A stretch of 7,538 nt of DNA, taken from Bacillota bacterium (GTDB lineage: Bacteria > Bacillota > Clostridia > Oscillospirales > Acutalibacteraceae). The stretch spans positions 1 through 7,538 of the forward strand of contig JAQXHB010000106.1 of the NCBI GenBank assembly GCA_029007015.1, written 5' to 3'. Both the position numbers and the translations under genes were made by a program. A model generated the notes under the pieces. That model was not told the DNA's origin and searched no databases. It saw only the letters and a list, made by a program, of their open reading frames with translations. Position 1 is the stretch's first letter. The number at the start of each line of letters is the position of its first letter. This document shows positions 1 to 6,590 of the stretch, piece after piece.

Positions 1-222
1 GGCGCTTCGGGAATAGGCGACGAGGATATCAAAAAAGCCATTTCCTTAGGCATTGCCAAGATAAACATTCATACCGAACTGTGCCAGGCGGCTATGGAGG
101 CCATTAACGCTCACAAGGACGAACCCTTCTTGGCAGTCGAGCGTGAGGTCAGAAAGGCTGTCAAGGAGCGCGCTATGTATAAAATACGGCTCTTCGGAGA
201 TGAAGGTAGAGCAGATGAATAA
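1..222 (+). CDS. ydjI: Class II (zinc-dependent) aldolase, YdjI-like, C-terminal part only
   Basis: This is the last 73 codons of a class II aldolase whose start lies before the window. These enzymes use a divalent metal to cleave a ketose phosphate, releasing dihydroxyacetone phosphate and an aldehyde. The frame opens with GASGIGDEDI, the family's phosphate-binding loop region, followed by AISLGIAKINIHTEL, the typical strand carrying the N-I/V-x-T-E motif near the C-terminus. The tail (EREVRKAVKERA, then KIRLFG) resembles E. coli YdjI more closely than housekeeping fructose-bisphosphate aldolase, as far as I recall those sequences. E. coli YdjI is reported to act on long-chain sugar-acid phosphates; whether this enzyme shares that substrate is unknown. 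The stop codon overlaps the next gene's start by 8 bases, so the two are co-transcribed and probably translationally coupled. Family assignment is firm; the YdjI subtype rests on the tail and on the neighbours. Confidence 0.9.
   Translation, partial: GASGIGDEDIKKAISLGIAKINIHTELCQAAMEAINAHKDEPFLAVEREVRKAVKERAMYKIRLFGDEGRADE
202..206 (+). promoter_or_regulatory. Ribosome binding site that decides the ydjH start
   Basis: GAAGG lies 8 bases ahead of the ATG at 215 and inside the end of the aldolase gene. It favours 215 over the in-frame ATGs at 143 and 200. Translation of the kinase probably depends on ribosomes finishing the aldolase just downstream. Confidence 0.6.
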
Positions 223-1183
223 TGATAAAAAACTCGATGTAATTTGCCTCGGTGCGGCGGTGGTCGATATACCGCTCCGTCCTGTTTCAAGGGATATTTT
301 TGATATTGAATCGTATCCCGTTGACAGAATTGCCATGACGGTTGGCGGCGACGCTATGAACGAGGCCACGATTATAAGCCGTCTCGGCTTTAAAACTGGC
401 ATCATCGCTTGCATAGGCGACGATGCTGCCGGGCAGTTCATTCTGCGCTCCTGCAAGAAGGACAATATCGATACCGAGGGCATAAAAATCGACCCTGATA
501 TCGACACTTCAATGAACATAGGGCTTGTGACCGCGGACGGTGAGAGAACATTTATTACCAACCGCAACGGCAGTCTCTGGAAGGAAAACATTGAGCATGT
601 TGATTTTGAAAAAATGAAGCAGGCCAAAATTCTTTCCCTTGCAAGTATTTTTAACTGCCCGCTGCTTGACGGTAAAACTCTTGTTAAAATTTTCAGGGCG
701 GCAAAAGACGAGGGTATGCTTATCACGGCTGATATGATTAAACCCCGCCTCGGAGAAACCCTTGACGATATCAGAGAGGCGTTGAGTTTTGTCGATTACT
801 TCTTTCCGAACTTTGACGAGGCCTGCCTGATGACTGGCGAAACCGAAGAAGCAAAGGTGGCCGACAAACTGTTTGAATGCGGTGTTAAAAATGTCATTAT
901 GAAGATAGGCAAGCGCGGCTGCTATATCCGCAATAAAGAGGGCGCCATGATTGTTCCCGCATGCAAGGGAATAACGGCAATAGATACCATAGGTGCCGGC
1001 GACAACTTTGCCTCGGGCTTTATTGCGGGAATTTTGCAGGGCAAGGACATTCACGAATGTGCAATTTACGCCAATTGCACAGCCGCTATTTCTGTTCAGT
1101 ATTCGGGCGCTACAGCGGGGGTACAGAACAAGGAAATGGTTGAGCAGATGCTCAGAAAATACAAAGAGGATTATATATTATAA
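215..1183 (+). CDS. ydjH: PfkB-family sugar kinase, YdjH-like
   Basis: A 322-residue ATP-dependent sugar kinase of the ribokinase/PfkB family, the usual length for the family and with no gap in the domain. The N-terminal signature GGDAMNEA is at residues 44-51 and contributes to sugar binding. The C-terminal PfkB signature DTIGAGDNFASG contains the anion hole and the catalytic base Asp263. The N-terminal stretch beginning DVICLGAAVVDIPLRPV and the phrase TFITNRNGSLW strongly recall E. coli YdjH, a sugar kinase whose natural substrate I do not know. The start at 215 is chosen because GAAGG (202-206) stands 8 bases ahead and because the family-typical sequence begins just after it. An ATG at 200 would add five residues but has a poorer site. 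The gene overlaps the aldolase stop by 8 bases. The probable role is to phosphorylate a hexose or longer sugar or sugar acid before aldol cleavage. Confidence 0.93.
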   Translation: MNNDKKLDVICLGAAVVDIPLRPVSRDIFDIESYPVDRIAMTVGGDAMNEATIISRLGFKTGIIACIGDDAAGQFILRSCKKDNIDTEGIKIDPDIDTSMNIGLVTADGERTFITNRNGSLWKENIEHVDFEKMKQAKILSLASIFNCPLLDGKTLVKIFRAAKDEGMLITADMIKPRLGETLDDIREALSFVDYFFPNFDEACLMTGETEEAKVADKLFECGVKNVIMKIGKRGCYIRNKEGAMIVPACKGITAIDTIGAGDNFASGFIAGILQGKDIHECAIYANCTAAISVQYSGATAGVQNKEMVEQMLRKYKEDYIL

Positions 1184-1189
1184 TTCCGA

Positions 1190-1218
1190 TATTCAGCCCT
1201 GTTAATCAGGGCTGAATA
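1190..1218 (+). other. Perfect 12-bp stem-loop between kinase and reductase genes
   Basis: TATTCAGCCCTG (1190-1201) and its exact reverse complement (1207-1218) flank a five-base TTAAT loop, starting 6 bases after the kinase stop. No run of T follows on either strand, so it is not a standard intrinsic terminator. Within an operon such a stem could protect the 3' end of the upstream message or mark a processing site, giving different levels of kinase and reductase. That role is inference; the palindrome itself is plain. Confidence 0.7.
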
Positions 1219-1263
1219 AATGCCCGTGTGATTGGATGATATTTTTTGAAAGGATGACTTGCG

Positions 1264-2256
1264 ATGAAGACGATGAAGCTTGGCAAAACAGGCATTGATA
1301 TTTCAAGAATGGGACTTGGCACCTGGTCGATAGGCGGCGGCTCTGCCTGGGGCGGCGACCACGACCTTCAGGTTGTTGTGGACACCATCCGCGAAGCGCC
1401 CAAACTCGGCGTTAATCTTATCGATACCGCTCCGGGCTACAACTTCGGTAACAGCGAGAGAATTTTGGGCAAGGCGCTTGAAAAAATGAACCGCGAGGAT
1501 GTAGTGATTATAACCAAGTGCGGTGTTGTCTGGGATCAAGAGATTAATGTCGACCATTTTAACAAGGTTAACGGTATTCAACTCTATAAAAACCTCAACA
1601 GCCAATCGGTTAAGAAGGAAATAGAGCAATCCCTTGAAAGAATGGGCACCGATTATGTTGATGTATATATGACCCATTGGCAGTCGGTAGAGGGCAGCGA
1701 GTACTATGTCCCTATCTGCAAGACAATGGAGGTTCTGAATGAACTTAAGGCAAAGGGTAAAATAAGGGCAATCGGCGCCGCAAATGTTGATATTAACCAG
1801 ATTAAGGAATATCTTAAGTACGGCGACCTTGATATTGTTCAGGCTAAGTACTCGATACTTGACCGTGGCATAGAGGATGAGATAATCCCTTGCTGCCGCG
1901 AAAACGGCGTGACCATTCAGGCCTATTCGCCCCTTGAAATGGGTCTGCTTTCGGGTACTCTGCCGAGAGATTACAAGCCCGTCGGGGCGCAGATACCCAA
2001 AAAGTGGTTCCAGCCCGATAATATGCAGGCGGCGATGAATGTTATGGACGAGTGGAAGCCCCTATGCGAGAAGTATAATTGCACCATTGCCAATTTGGCT
2101 CTTGCCTGGATATTGGCGCAGGGCGATTTTATCAACCTCTTGAGCGGTTCTACAACCGTCGGCCAAATTTCAGAAAATGTTAAATCGGCTGAAATCGAAC
2201 TTGACCCGTCCGATGTTACGGCAATGCGTGATATGGTTGAGGCCATTGACAAATAA
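1264..2256 (+). CDS. ydjG: Aldo/keto reductase, YdjG-like
   Basis: A complete 330-residue NAD(P)H-dependent aldo/keto reductase with a TIM-barrel fold, in the cytoplasm. The catalytic tetrad is visible: Asp54 and Tyr59 in LIDTAPGYNFGNSE, Lys85 in ITKCG, and His138 in YMTHWQ. The C-terminal part holds the segment LSGSTTVGQISEN, expected around the cofactor adenosine phosphate. GMGLGTW-type and GGGSAWGGD motifs near the N-terminus, FNKVNG then QLYKNL around residue 105, and AIGAANVD all recall E. coli YdjG (AKR11 group), described there as an NADH-dependent methylglyoxal reductase; that activity may not be the physiological one. GAAAGGA (1248-1254) sits 9 bases before the ATG. The gene is 80 bases after the kinase with no clear promoter of its own, so it probably belongs to the same operon. 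Its likely job is to reduce or oxidise a sugar-derived carbonyl in the pathway. Confidence 0.93.
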   Translation: MKTMKLGKTGIDISRMGLGTWSIGGGSAWGGDHDLQVVVDTIREAPKLGVNLIDTAPGYNFGNSERILGKALEKMNREDVVIITKCGVVWDQEINVDHFNKVNGIQLYKNLNSQSVKKEIEQSLERMGTDYVDVYMTHWQSVEGSEYYVPICKTMEVLNELKAKGKIRAIGAANVDINQIKEYLKYGDLDIVQAKYSILDRGIEDEIIPCCRENGVTIQAYSPLEMGLLSGTLPRDYKPVGAQIPKKWFQPDNMQAAMNVMDEWKPLCEKYNCTIANLALAWILAQGDFINLLSGSTTVGQISENVKSAEIELDPSDVTAMRDMVEAIDK

Positions 2257-2280
2257 TTCATTTTAGCAGTTCAAAAAGCC

Positions 2281-2310
2281 TTTACTTTTTGCTTGTATTT
2301 ATGCTATAAT
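2281..2310 (+). promoter_or_regulatory. Sigma-A type promoter for the DeoR-family regulator
   Basis: TTTACT (2281-2286) is a four-of-six match to the -35 consensus. After 18 bases comes a perfect TATAAT (2305-2310), preceded by TG at 2302-2303 as an extended -10. A Shine-Dalgarno AGAGGAG (2318-2324) follows, 11 bases before the ATG at 2336. The regulator therefore has its own start signal, apart from the catabolic genes upstream. No sequence was tested for function. Confidence 0.75.
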
Positions 2311-2335
2311 ATAGACAAGAGGAGACAAGGCAATC

Positions 2336-3091
2336 ATGGCAAAGCGTATAGATAAAATTAAACAAAAGGTTGAAGCGGAAGGTGAGGTGTTTGTATCCGA
2401 GCTGAGCCGTCTCTACAATGTTACCGAGGAGACGATTCGCAGATATCTTTAAAAGCTCAAAAACGACGGTGTTGTTACCCGTACCTACGGCGGAGCTATG
2501 CTTAATACCGCTTCGCAGAGCGACCAAATTCACTTTTCAAAGAGAAGGGCTATCAACCTTGAAAGCAAACAAAAGATAGCCGAGTTACTCAAGCGTAAAT
2601 ACGGTCACATCAGAACAGTTATGGTTGATAACAGCACCACGGCAATCGAAGCAATAAAGCTGTTAAAGGAAAAAAAGGATGTTACCGTTATCAGTTTTTC
2701 CGCGCAGATTTTTCAGGAGCTGGATGATACGAACATAACGCTCGTTTCAACCGGAGGAATTTATAATGAAAGAACCCGCTCTTTCTACGGCAGCCTTGCA
2801 AAGGAAAGCATCCGCAAATACAATGTTGATGTCGCTCTGCTTGGCTGTAAGGGACTGGATATAACAAACGGAATATCAGACTCTACGGAGGGCGAGGCGA
2901 ATTTAAAGGCGGAAATGTCCAGCCGTGCGGCTGAGGTGGTTGTATTGGCGGATCATTCCAAATTCGGTCAGACCGCGTTTGTTAATTTCCTTGATTGGGA
3001 TACTGTTGATTGTATTATTACCGACCAAAGGCCTGATGAAGGCTGGGTCGAATTGTGCAAACGCATGAATATCCGTCTGATATACGAATGA
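2336..3091 (+). pseudogene. ydjF: DeoR-family transcriptional regulator, YdjF-like, interrupted by a stop codon
   Basis: Read through one TAA, this frame gives 251 positions, the normal length for a DeoR-family sugar regulator. The N-terminal DeoR helix-turn-helix runs over about residues 1-55; the phosphosugar-sensing domain follows, with DNSTTA, the glycine-rich CKGLDITNGISDS segment and the family signature LADHSKFG. The in-frame TAA at 2450-2452 is codon 39, in the recognition helix, where relatives read RRDLEKL; here it is RRYL-stop-KL. The neighbouring conserved Asp is also changed to Tyr (codon 37). Both changes are explained by single G-to-T substitutions. No other frameshift or stop is seen, and the sensor domain looks intact, so the loss is recent, a strain variant, or a sequence error. 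Resemblance to E. coli YdjF (TRTYGGA, LNTA, CKGLDI) supports it as the cassette's own regulator. As read, no DNA-binding protein can be made. Confidence 0.88.
2498..3091 (+). CDS. Possible reinitiated sensor domain of the broken regulator
   Basis: An ATG at 2498, 46 bases after the internal stop, opens a 197-codon frame covering all of the DeoR effector-binding domain but none of the helix-turn-helix. GGAG lies only two bases ahead of the ATG, too close for an efficient ribosome site, so expression would depend on reinitiation after the short 38-codon upstream frame. If made, the product could bind the phosphosugar and oligomerise but not bind DNA. It is listed because gene callers will report it; I think it is more probably just the tail of the pseudogene. 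Confidence 0.3.
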   Translation: MLNTASQSDQIHFSKRRAINLESKQKIAELLKRKYGHIRTVMVDNSTTAIEAIKLLKEKKDVTVISFSAQIFQELDDTNITLVSTGGIYNERTRSFYGSLAKESIRKYNVDVALLGCKGLDITNGISDSTEGEANLKAEMSSRAAEVVVLADHSKFGQTAFVNFLDWDTVDCIITDQRPDEGWVELCKRMNIRLIYE

Positions 3092-3129
3092 TACCGAAAT
3101 GGCCTTTAATTACAATTTCATTTAATACC

Positions 3130-3161
3130 AAAGCTCTTGATTATATAATCAGGAGCTTTTT
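3130..3161 (+). terminator. Intrinsic terminator after the regulator gene
   Basis: AAAGCTCTTGATT (3130-3142) pairs with AATCAGGAGCTTT (3147-3159), giving 13 pairs including one G-U, with a four-base ATAT loop and a run of five T (3157-3161). This is a classic Rho-independent terminator 38 bases after the regulator stop. It separates the catabolic cassette from the symporter-bisphosphatase unit. Confidence 0.88.
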
Positions 3162-3194
3162 GTATATTTAATATTTTTAAAAGGAGATGTTATT

Positions 3195-4541
3195 ATGTCA
3201 TCACAAGTTAAAAAATCATCAATCGTCAAAAAAATGATAATTGCCGTTGCGGCAGGCTTTGCGGTCGGATTTTTGTGTCTGCTTTTGAAGAGCCAACTTA
3301 AGGGTACATCCGGCGAAGGTGTGTGGAATGTGATCGACGCAATCTTCTTCCAGGATATTACCGCCACTAAAAGCATTGAGGGGATAGGGCTGTTTTATAT
3401 TATCGGTCAGTTATTTATGCGCGGACTGCAGATGATGATTGTACCGCTGGTTATTTGTTCGCTCACCCTCGCGCTTTGCAGTCTCGCAGACCCGAAAAGG
3501 CTCGGAAAAATTGCGGGCAAGACCTTTGTGACCTACCTGAGTTTCTACATTGTTGCCGCCGCCCTTGCGGGAGCCGGTGCCTATTTTGTAAAGTCAATGG
3601 GCTGGTTTAATGTAAATCTCCCCGCTGAACAGGCTCAGGATATTGTAACAATGGAGGGATATAATCCCTTGGTTACGGTTGTAAACGCCGTTCCCTCTAA
3701 TATAATCAGCGCAATGTCAACTAACACGACAATTTTGTCTGTTGTGGTGATAGCAATTGTGCTGGGGCTTTGCATTACAAAGATGGGCGAAAAGGCTAAT
3801 CCGATTAAAAATGTCATTCAAAACCTTAACGACATTGTTCAGATGTTTCTGGACTTTTTAATCAATAAAATAGCACCCATAGCGATTTTCTGTATGATTA
3901 CAAGGGCGCTTGCGGTTTACGGTTATGAATATATTTCACCGACATTGGTATGGATAGCATCAACAATCGTCATTTGCCTTGCACTTGTATTTACCATTTA
4001 TCCTATAGGCGTATTTATTACCACCGGTCTCAATCCCTTTAAGTTTCTTAAGAAAACCGCGAAAATCGGTCTCTTTGCCGCGGCGACAAATTCCTCGGCC
4101 GCAACGCTGCCGCTTAACACCAAAACCTGCATAAACGAACTTGGCTGTTCCGAGGAGGTAAGCAGTTTTGTTCTGCCCACAGGAATGACAATCAATATGA
4201 ACGGCACCACTGCTATGCACATGATTGCCATAACCTTTATCGCGACAGCGGCGGGAATAGAGATAACTCCTATGACGCTGCTTTTAACCGCATTCCTGTC
4301 CATCTGCACGGCAGTCGGCACCCCCGCAATACCTGTGGCGGGAACTACCATGGTATATGTGGTTATGATGGGACTTGGACTTAATACCGAACTTTGTATG
4401 ATAGGATACTCCCTTGTTCTTGCGATTAACTATCTGCCCGGCATGGCGGTAATAACCCTAAATGTAATAGGCGACGCCGCGACAAATGTAATTATAAGCC
4501 ATAAGGAAGGCGCGCTTAACAGGGAGATTTACAATAAATAA
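3195..4541 (+). CDS. DAACS/SDF-family cation symporter with altered substrate site
   Basis: A full-length 448-residue membrane transporter of the dicarboxylate/amino acid:cation symporter family. Hydrophobic segments begin at about residue 16 and run through the protein; MIVPLVICSL marks the second helix region. Hairpin 1 carries TNSSAATLP (298-306), helix 7 NMNGTT (334-339), hairpin 2 GTPAIPVAG, and helix 8 ends NVIGD (423-427). Aligned by eye with the archaeal aspartate transporter GltPh, the aspartate-binding residues are gone: Arg276 is Asn299, Asp394 is Gly416, Arg397 is Val419 and Thr398 is Ile420. Sodium site 3 is also changed: Thr92 is Phe117, Ser93 is Tyr118 and Asp312 is Asn336. Sodium site 1 residues (Asn334, Asn423, Asp427) are kept. 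Acidic amino acids are thus unlikely substrates; neutral or non-amino-acid substrates are open. AAGGAG (3181-3186) lies 8 bases before the start. No convincing promoter is seen. Confidence 0.92.
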   Translation: MSSQVKKSSIVKKMIIAVAAGFAVGFLCLLLKSQLKGTSGEGVWNVIDAIFFQDITATKSIEGIGLFYIIGQLFMRGLQMMIVPLVICSLTLALCSLADPKRLGKIAGKTFVTYLSFYIVAAALAGAGAYFVKSMGWFNVNLPAEQAQDIVTMEGYNPLVTVVNAVPSNIISAMSTNTTILSVVVIAIVLGLCITKMGEKANPIKNVIQNLNDIVQMFLDFLINKIAPIAIFCMITRALAVYGYEYISPTLVWIASTIVICLALVFTIYPIGVFITTGLNPFKFLKKTAKIGLFAAATNSSAATLPLNTKTCINELGCSEEVSSFVLPTGMTINMNGTTAMHMIAITFIATAAGIEITPMTLLLTAFLSICTAVGTPAIPVAGTTMVYVVMMGLGLNTELCMIGYSLVLAINYLPGMAVITLNVIGDAATNVIISHKEGALNREIYNK

Positions 4542-4545
4542 CGAT

Positions 4546-6504
4546 ATGGATAAAGAGAAAAAGAGATTTTTGGAATGTCTCTCAAAGCAGTATCCAACAA
4601 TAGACAGTGCGGCGACCGAAATTATAAATCTTCAGTCAATCCTTAATCTGCCCAAGGGCACGGAACATTTTCTGTCGGATATTCACGGCGAATATAAGGC
4701 GTTTTCCCATGTGCTCAGAATTGGCTCGTGCGCGTTTATGAAAAAAATCGACGATGTATTCGGTGACAGTATTTCATATGAGGAAAAGAAGGAACTTGCC
4801 TCTCTTATCTATTATCCGATAGAAAAACTCGAGTACATTAAATCGGAAAGCCTTAACACCTATGAATGGTACCGCACAAGCCTTTACAGGCTTGTGTCGG
4901 TCTGTCGCACCGTCTCCTCCAAATACACCCGCTCCAAGGTTCGCAAGGCTCTGCCGGACAGTTTTAAGTATGTAATCGAGGAACTTATCACCGAGAAAAA
5001 AGAGGTTCTGAATAAGACCGCCTATTACGAGGAGATCATCAACACCATTATCGAAATTGGTTATGCAGATAAGTTTATCGAGGAAATGTCCATGCTTATT
5101 CAGCGGCTGGTTATCGACCGTCTTCATATTATCGGTGATATTTATGACAGAGGCTCAGGCTCGCACTTTGTTATGGATAGGTTGTGCGAGTATCACTCGC
5201 TTGACATCCAGTGGGGCAATCACGACGTGCTGTGGATGGGCGCGTCGGCGGGGCAGACCGCCTGTATTGCAAATATCGTGCGCACAAGCCTTTTGTATGA
5301 CAATGTTTCGGTACTCGAAAACGGCTACGGCATAAGCATTTTGCCCCTTTTGTTTTTCGCAATGAAGGCGTATAAGGATGACCCCTGTAAGCAGTTTAAA
5401 ATTAAAAGCAAAAACAGCGACCGATCTGAAATAGGGCTTGAAATGAAGGCGCATAAGGCGATGGCGGTTATCCAGTTTAAACTGGAGGGTCAGCTTATAA
5501 GTGATCATCCCGAATACAATATGGGGCACAGAAGACTGTTGCACAAAATTGATTTTGCAAACGGCACAATCGAACTTTACGGCAAAAACTATCGGCTTTG
5601 TGACTGCAATTTTCCGACGGTAAACCCCGATTCTCCTTACCAACTTACCGAGGAGGAAAAAGAGGTCGTCAGAAAGCTACGCTACGCCTTTGTCAGTTGT
5701 GAAAAACTGAAAAAGCATATCGGCCTTTTACTGAGTAAGGGCGGCCTTTATAAGGTCACCAACGGCAACTTGCTCTTTCACGGCTGTATCCCCATGACCG
5801 AAAGCGGAGAATTCAGAAAAATAAATGTTTTCGGAAAGCCGCTTCGCGGAAAGGCTTTGTATGACAGTCTTGAAAGTTGTGCGCGCAAGGCGTTTTTATC
5901 GGTGAATGAGGTCGACCGCAAAAACGGCAGGGATATACTCTGGTTTTTGTGGAACGGGGCAGATTCCCCGCTCTACGGCAGGGACAAAATGACCACCTTT
6001 GAAAGATATTTTTTATCCGACGAAAGTACCCATACCGAGACAAAGGATGTTTATTATAAGTTGATAAACAACGAAGAGACGGCTGAGAAAATATTTGCGG
6101 AGTTCGGTGTCAGGGGTGAAAACCGGCATATAATCAACGGTCATGTTCCGATACATCATACTGAGGGTGAAACCCCTATAAAATGCGGCGGAAAGGTCAT
6201 TATTATAGACGGCGGCTTTGCGCGTCCCTACCATAAGGTCACGGGAATTGCGGGGTATACCCTTATTTACAATTCATACGGGCTTATGCTCACCGCCCAC
6301 GAGCCGTTTCACACTGTCAGCGAGGCGATAAAGGACGGCGCAGATATGCAAACCCACAGGGTCGCTTCGGAGATGTGTGAAAAAAGAATCCTCGTGGGAG
6401 ATACCGATAACGGAGCCAAAATCAAGGAAACAATCTGTGATTTAAAGGAACTGATAAGCGCCTACCGTTCAGGCGAGGTGCATCAGTATAAGCATAAAAT
6501 GTAG
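4546..6504 (+). CDS. fbp: Fructose-1,6-bisphosphatase, class III
   Basis: A complete 652-residue class III fructose-1,6-bisphosphatase, close to the usual 640-670 residues. It hydrolyses fructose 1,6-bisphosphate to fructose 6-phosphate, the committed step of gluconeogenesis, in the cytoplasm. It belongs to the calcineurin-like metallophosphoesterases, and all metal-site blocks are present: SDIHGEY (Asp45, His47), GDIYDRG (197-203), GNHD (224-227) and NGHVPIH (His533), followed by IIIDGGFARPYH. It is unrelated to the class I and II enzymes of enterobacteria and is typical of Firmicutes. The start at 4546 is 4 bases after the symporter stop. The only purine-rich site, GGGAG (4522-4526), is 19 bases away, too far for normal initiation, so translation is probably coupled to the symporter. 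Placement suggests shared transcription with the symporter. The following stop is TAG. Confidence 0.97.
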   Translation: MDKEKKRFLECLSKQYPTIDSAATEIINLQSILNLPKGTEHFLSDIHGEYKAFSHVLRIGSCAFMKKIDDVFGDSISYEEKKELASLIYYPIEKLEYIKSESLNTYEWYRTSLYRLVSVCRTVSSKYTRSKVRKALPDSFKYVIEELITEKKEVLNKTAYYEEIINTIIEIGYADKFIEEMSMLIQRLVIDRLHIIGDIYDRGSGSHFVMDRLCEYHSLDIQWGNHDVLWMGASAGQTACIANIVRTSLLYDNVSVLENGYGISILPLLFFAMKAYKDDPCKQFKIKSKNSDRSEIGLEMKAHKAMAVIQFKLEGQLISDHPEYNMGHRRLLHKIDFANGTIELYGKNYRLCDCNFPTVNPDSPYQLTEEEKEVVRKLRYAFVSCEKLKKHIGLLLSKGGLYKVTNGNLLFHGCIPMTESGEFRKINVFGKPLRGKALYDSLESCARKAFLSVNEVDRKNGRDILWFLWNGADSPLYGRDKMTTFERYFLSDESTHTETKDVYYKLINNEETAEKIFAEFGVRGENRHIINGHVPIHHTEGETPIKCGGKVIIIDGGFARPYHKVTGIAGYTLIYNSYGLMLTAHEPFHTVSEAIKDGADMQTHRVASEMCEKRILVGDTDNGAKIKETICDLKELISAYRSGEVHQYKHKM

Positions 6505-6543
6505 TTTAATTACACCGAGTGGGCATCATCATCAAGTTAACAA

Positions 6544-6590
6544 TAACCGGCTCTGCGGCCATTCCGAAACGGTCGCTGTAGAGCCGGTTA
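6544..6590. other. Long stem-loop between converging genes, possible terminator
   Basis: TAACCGGCTCT (6544-6554) pairs exactly with 6580-6590, and five more pairs (two of them G-U) extend the stem inward. The apex can fold into a small CCG-AAA-CGG hairpin. On the plus strand the next bases are not T-rich. On the minus strand the stem is followed by TTATTGTT, so it fits better as a weak terminator for the minus-strand antiporter remnant, whose TAA lies inside the stem. It may also stop transcription from the bisphosphatase gene. Confidence 0.5.

Noticed and set aside
46..726. A 226-codon open frame on the minus strand opposite the aldolase and kinase genes
   Set aside because: It lies wholly under two well-recognised plus-strand genes and shows no family motif; its composition is that of antisense to coding sequence. 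The same applies to the minus-strand frames at 509-1054, 1303-1677, 3998-4351 and 5155-5643.
2272..2291. CAAAAAG/CTTTTTG inverted repeat as a terminator for the ydj-type genes
   Set aside because: Only 7 AT-rich pairs with a six-base loop, and it overlaps the -35 of the regulator promoter. Too weak to call.
2450..2452. TAA in the regulator as a reassigned codon or programmed read-through
   Set aside because: Other genes here end normally in TAA (220, 1181, 2254, 4539), so TAA is a stop in this organism. No stimulatory context was recognised after the codon.
1..3091. Inositol catabolism (IolJ, IolC, IolS, IolR) as the identity of the cassette
   Set aside because: The same four families occur there, but the motifs in the kinase, reductase and aldolase tail recall the Ydj proteins and not the Iol ones, and no other iol gene is present in the window.
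3144..3149. TATAAT as the -10 of a promoter for the symporter
   Set aside because: It lies in the loop and stem of the terminator, and the only -35 candidate at 17 bases (TTTAAT, 3121-3126) matches three of six. No good promoter was found before 3195.
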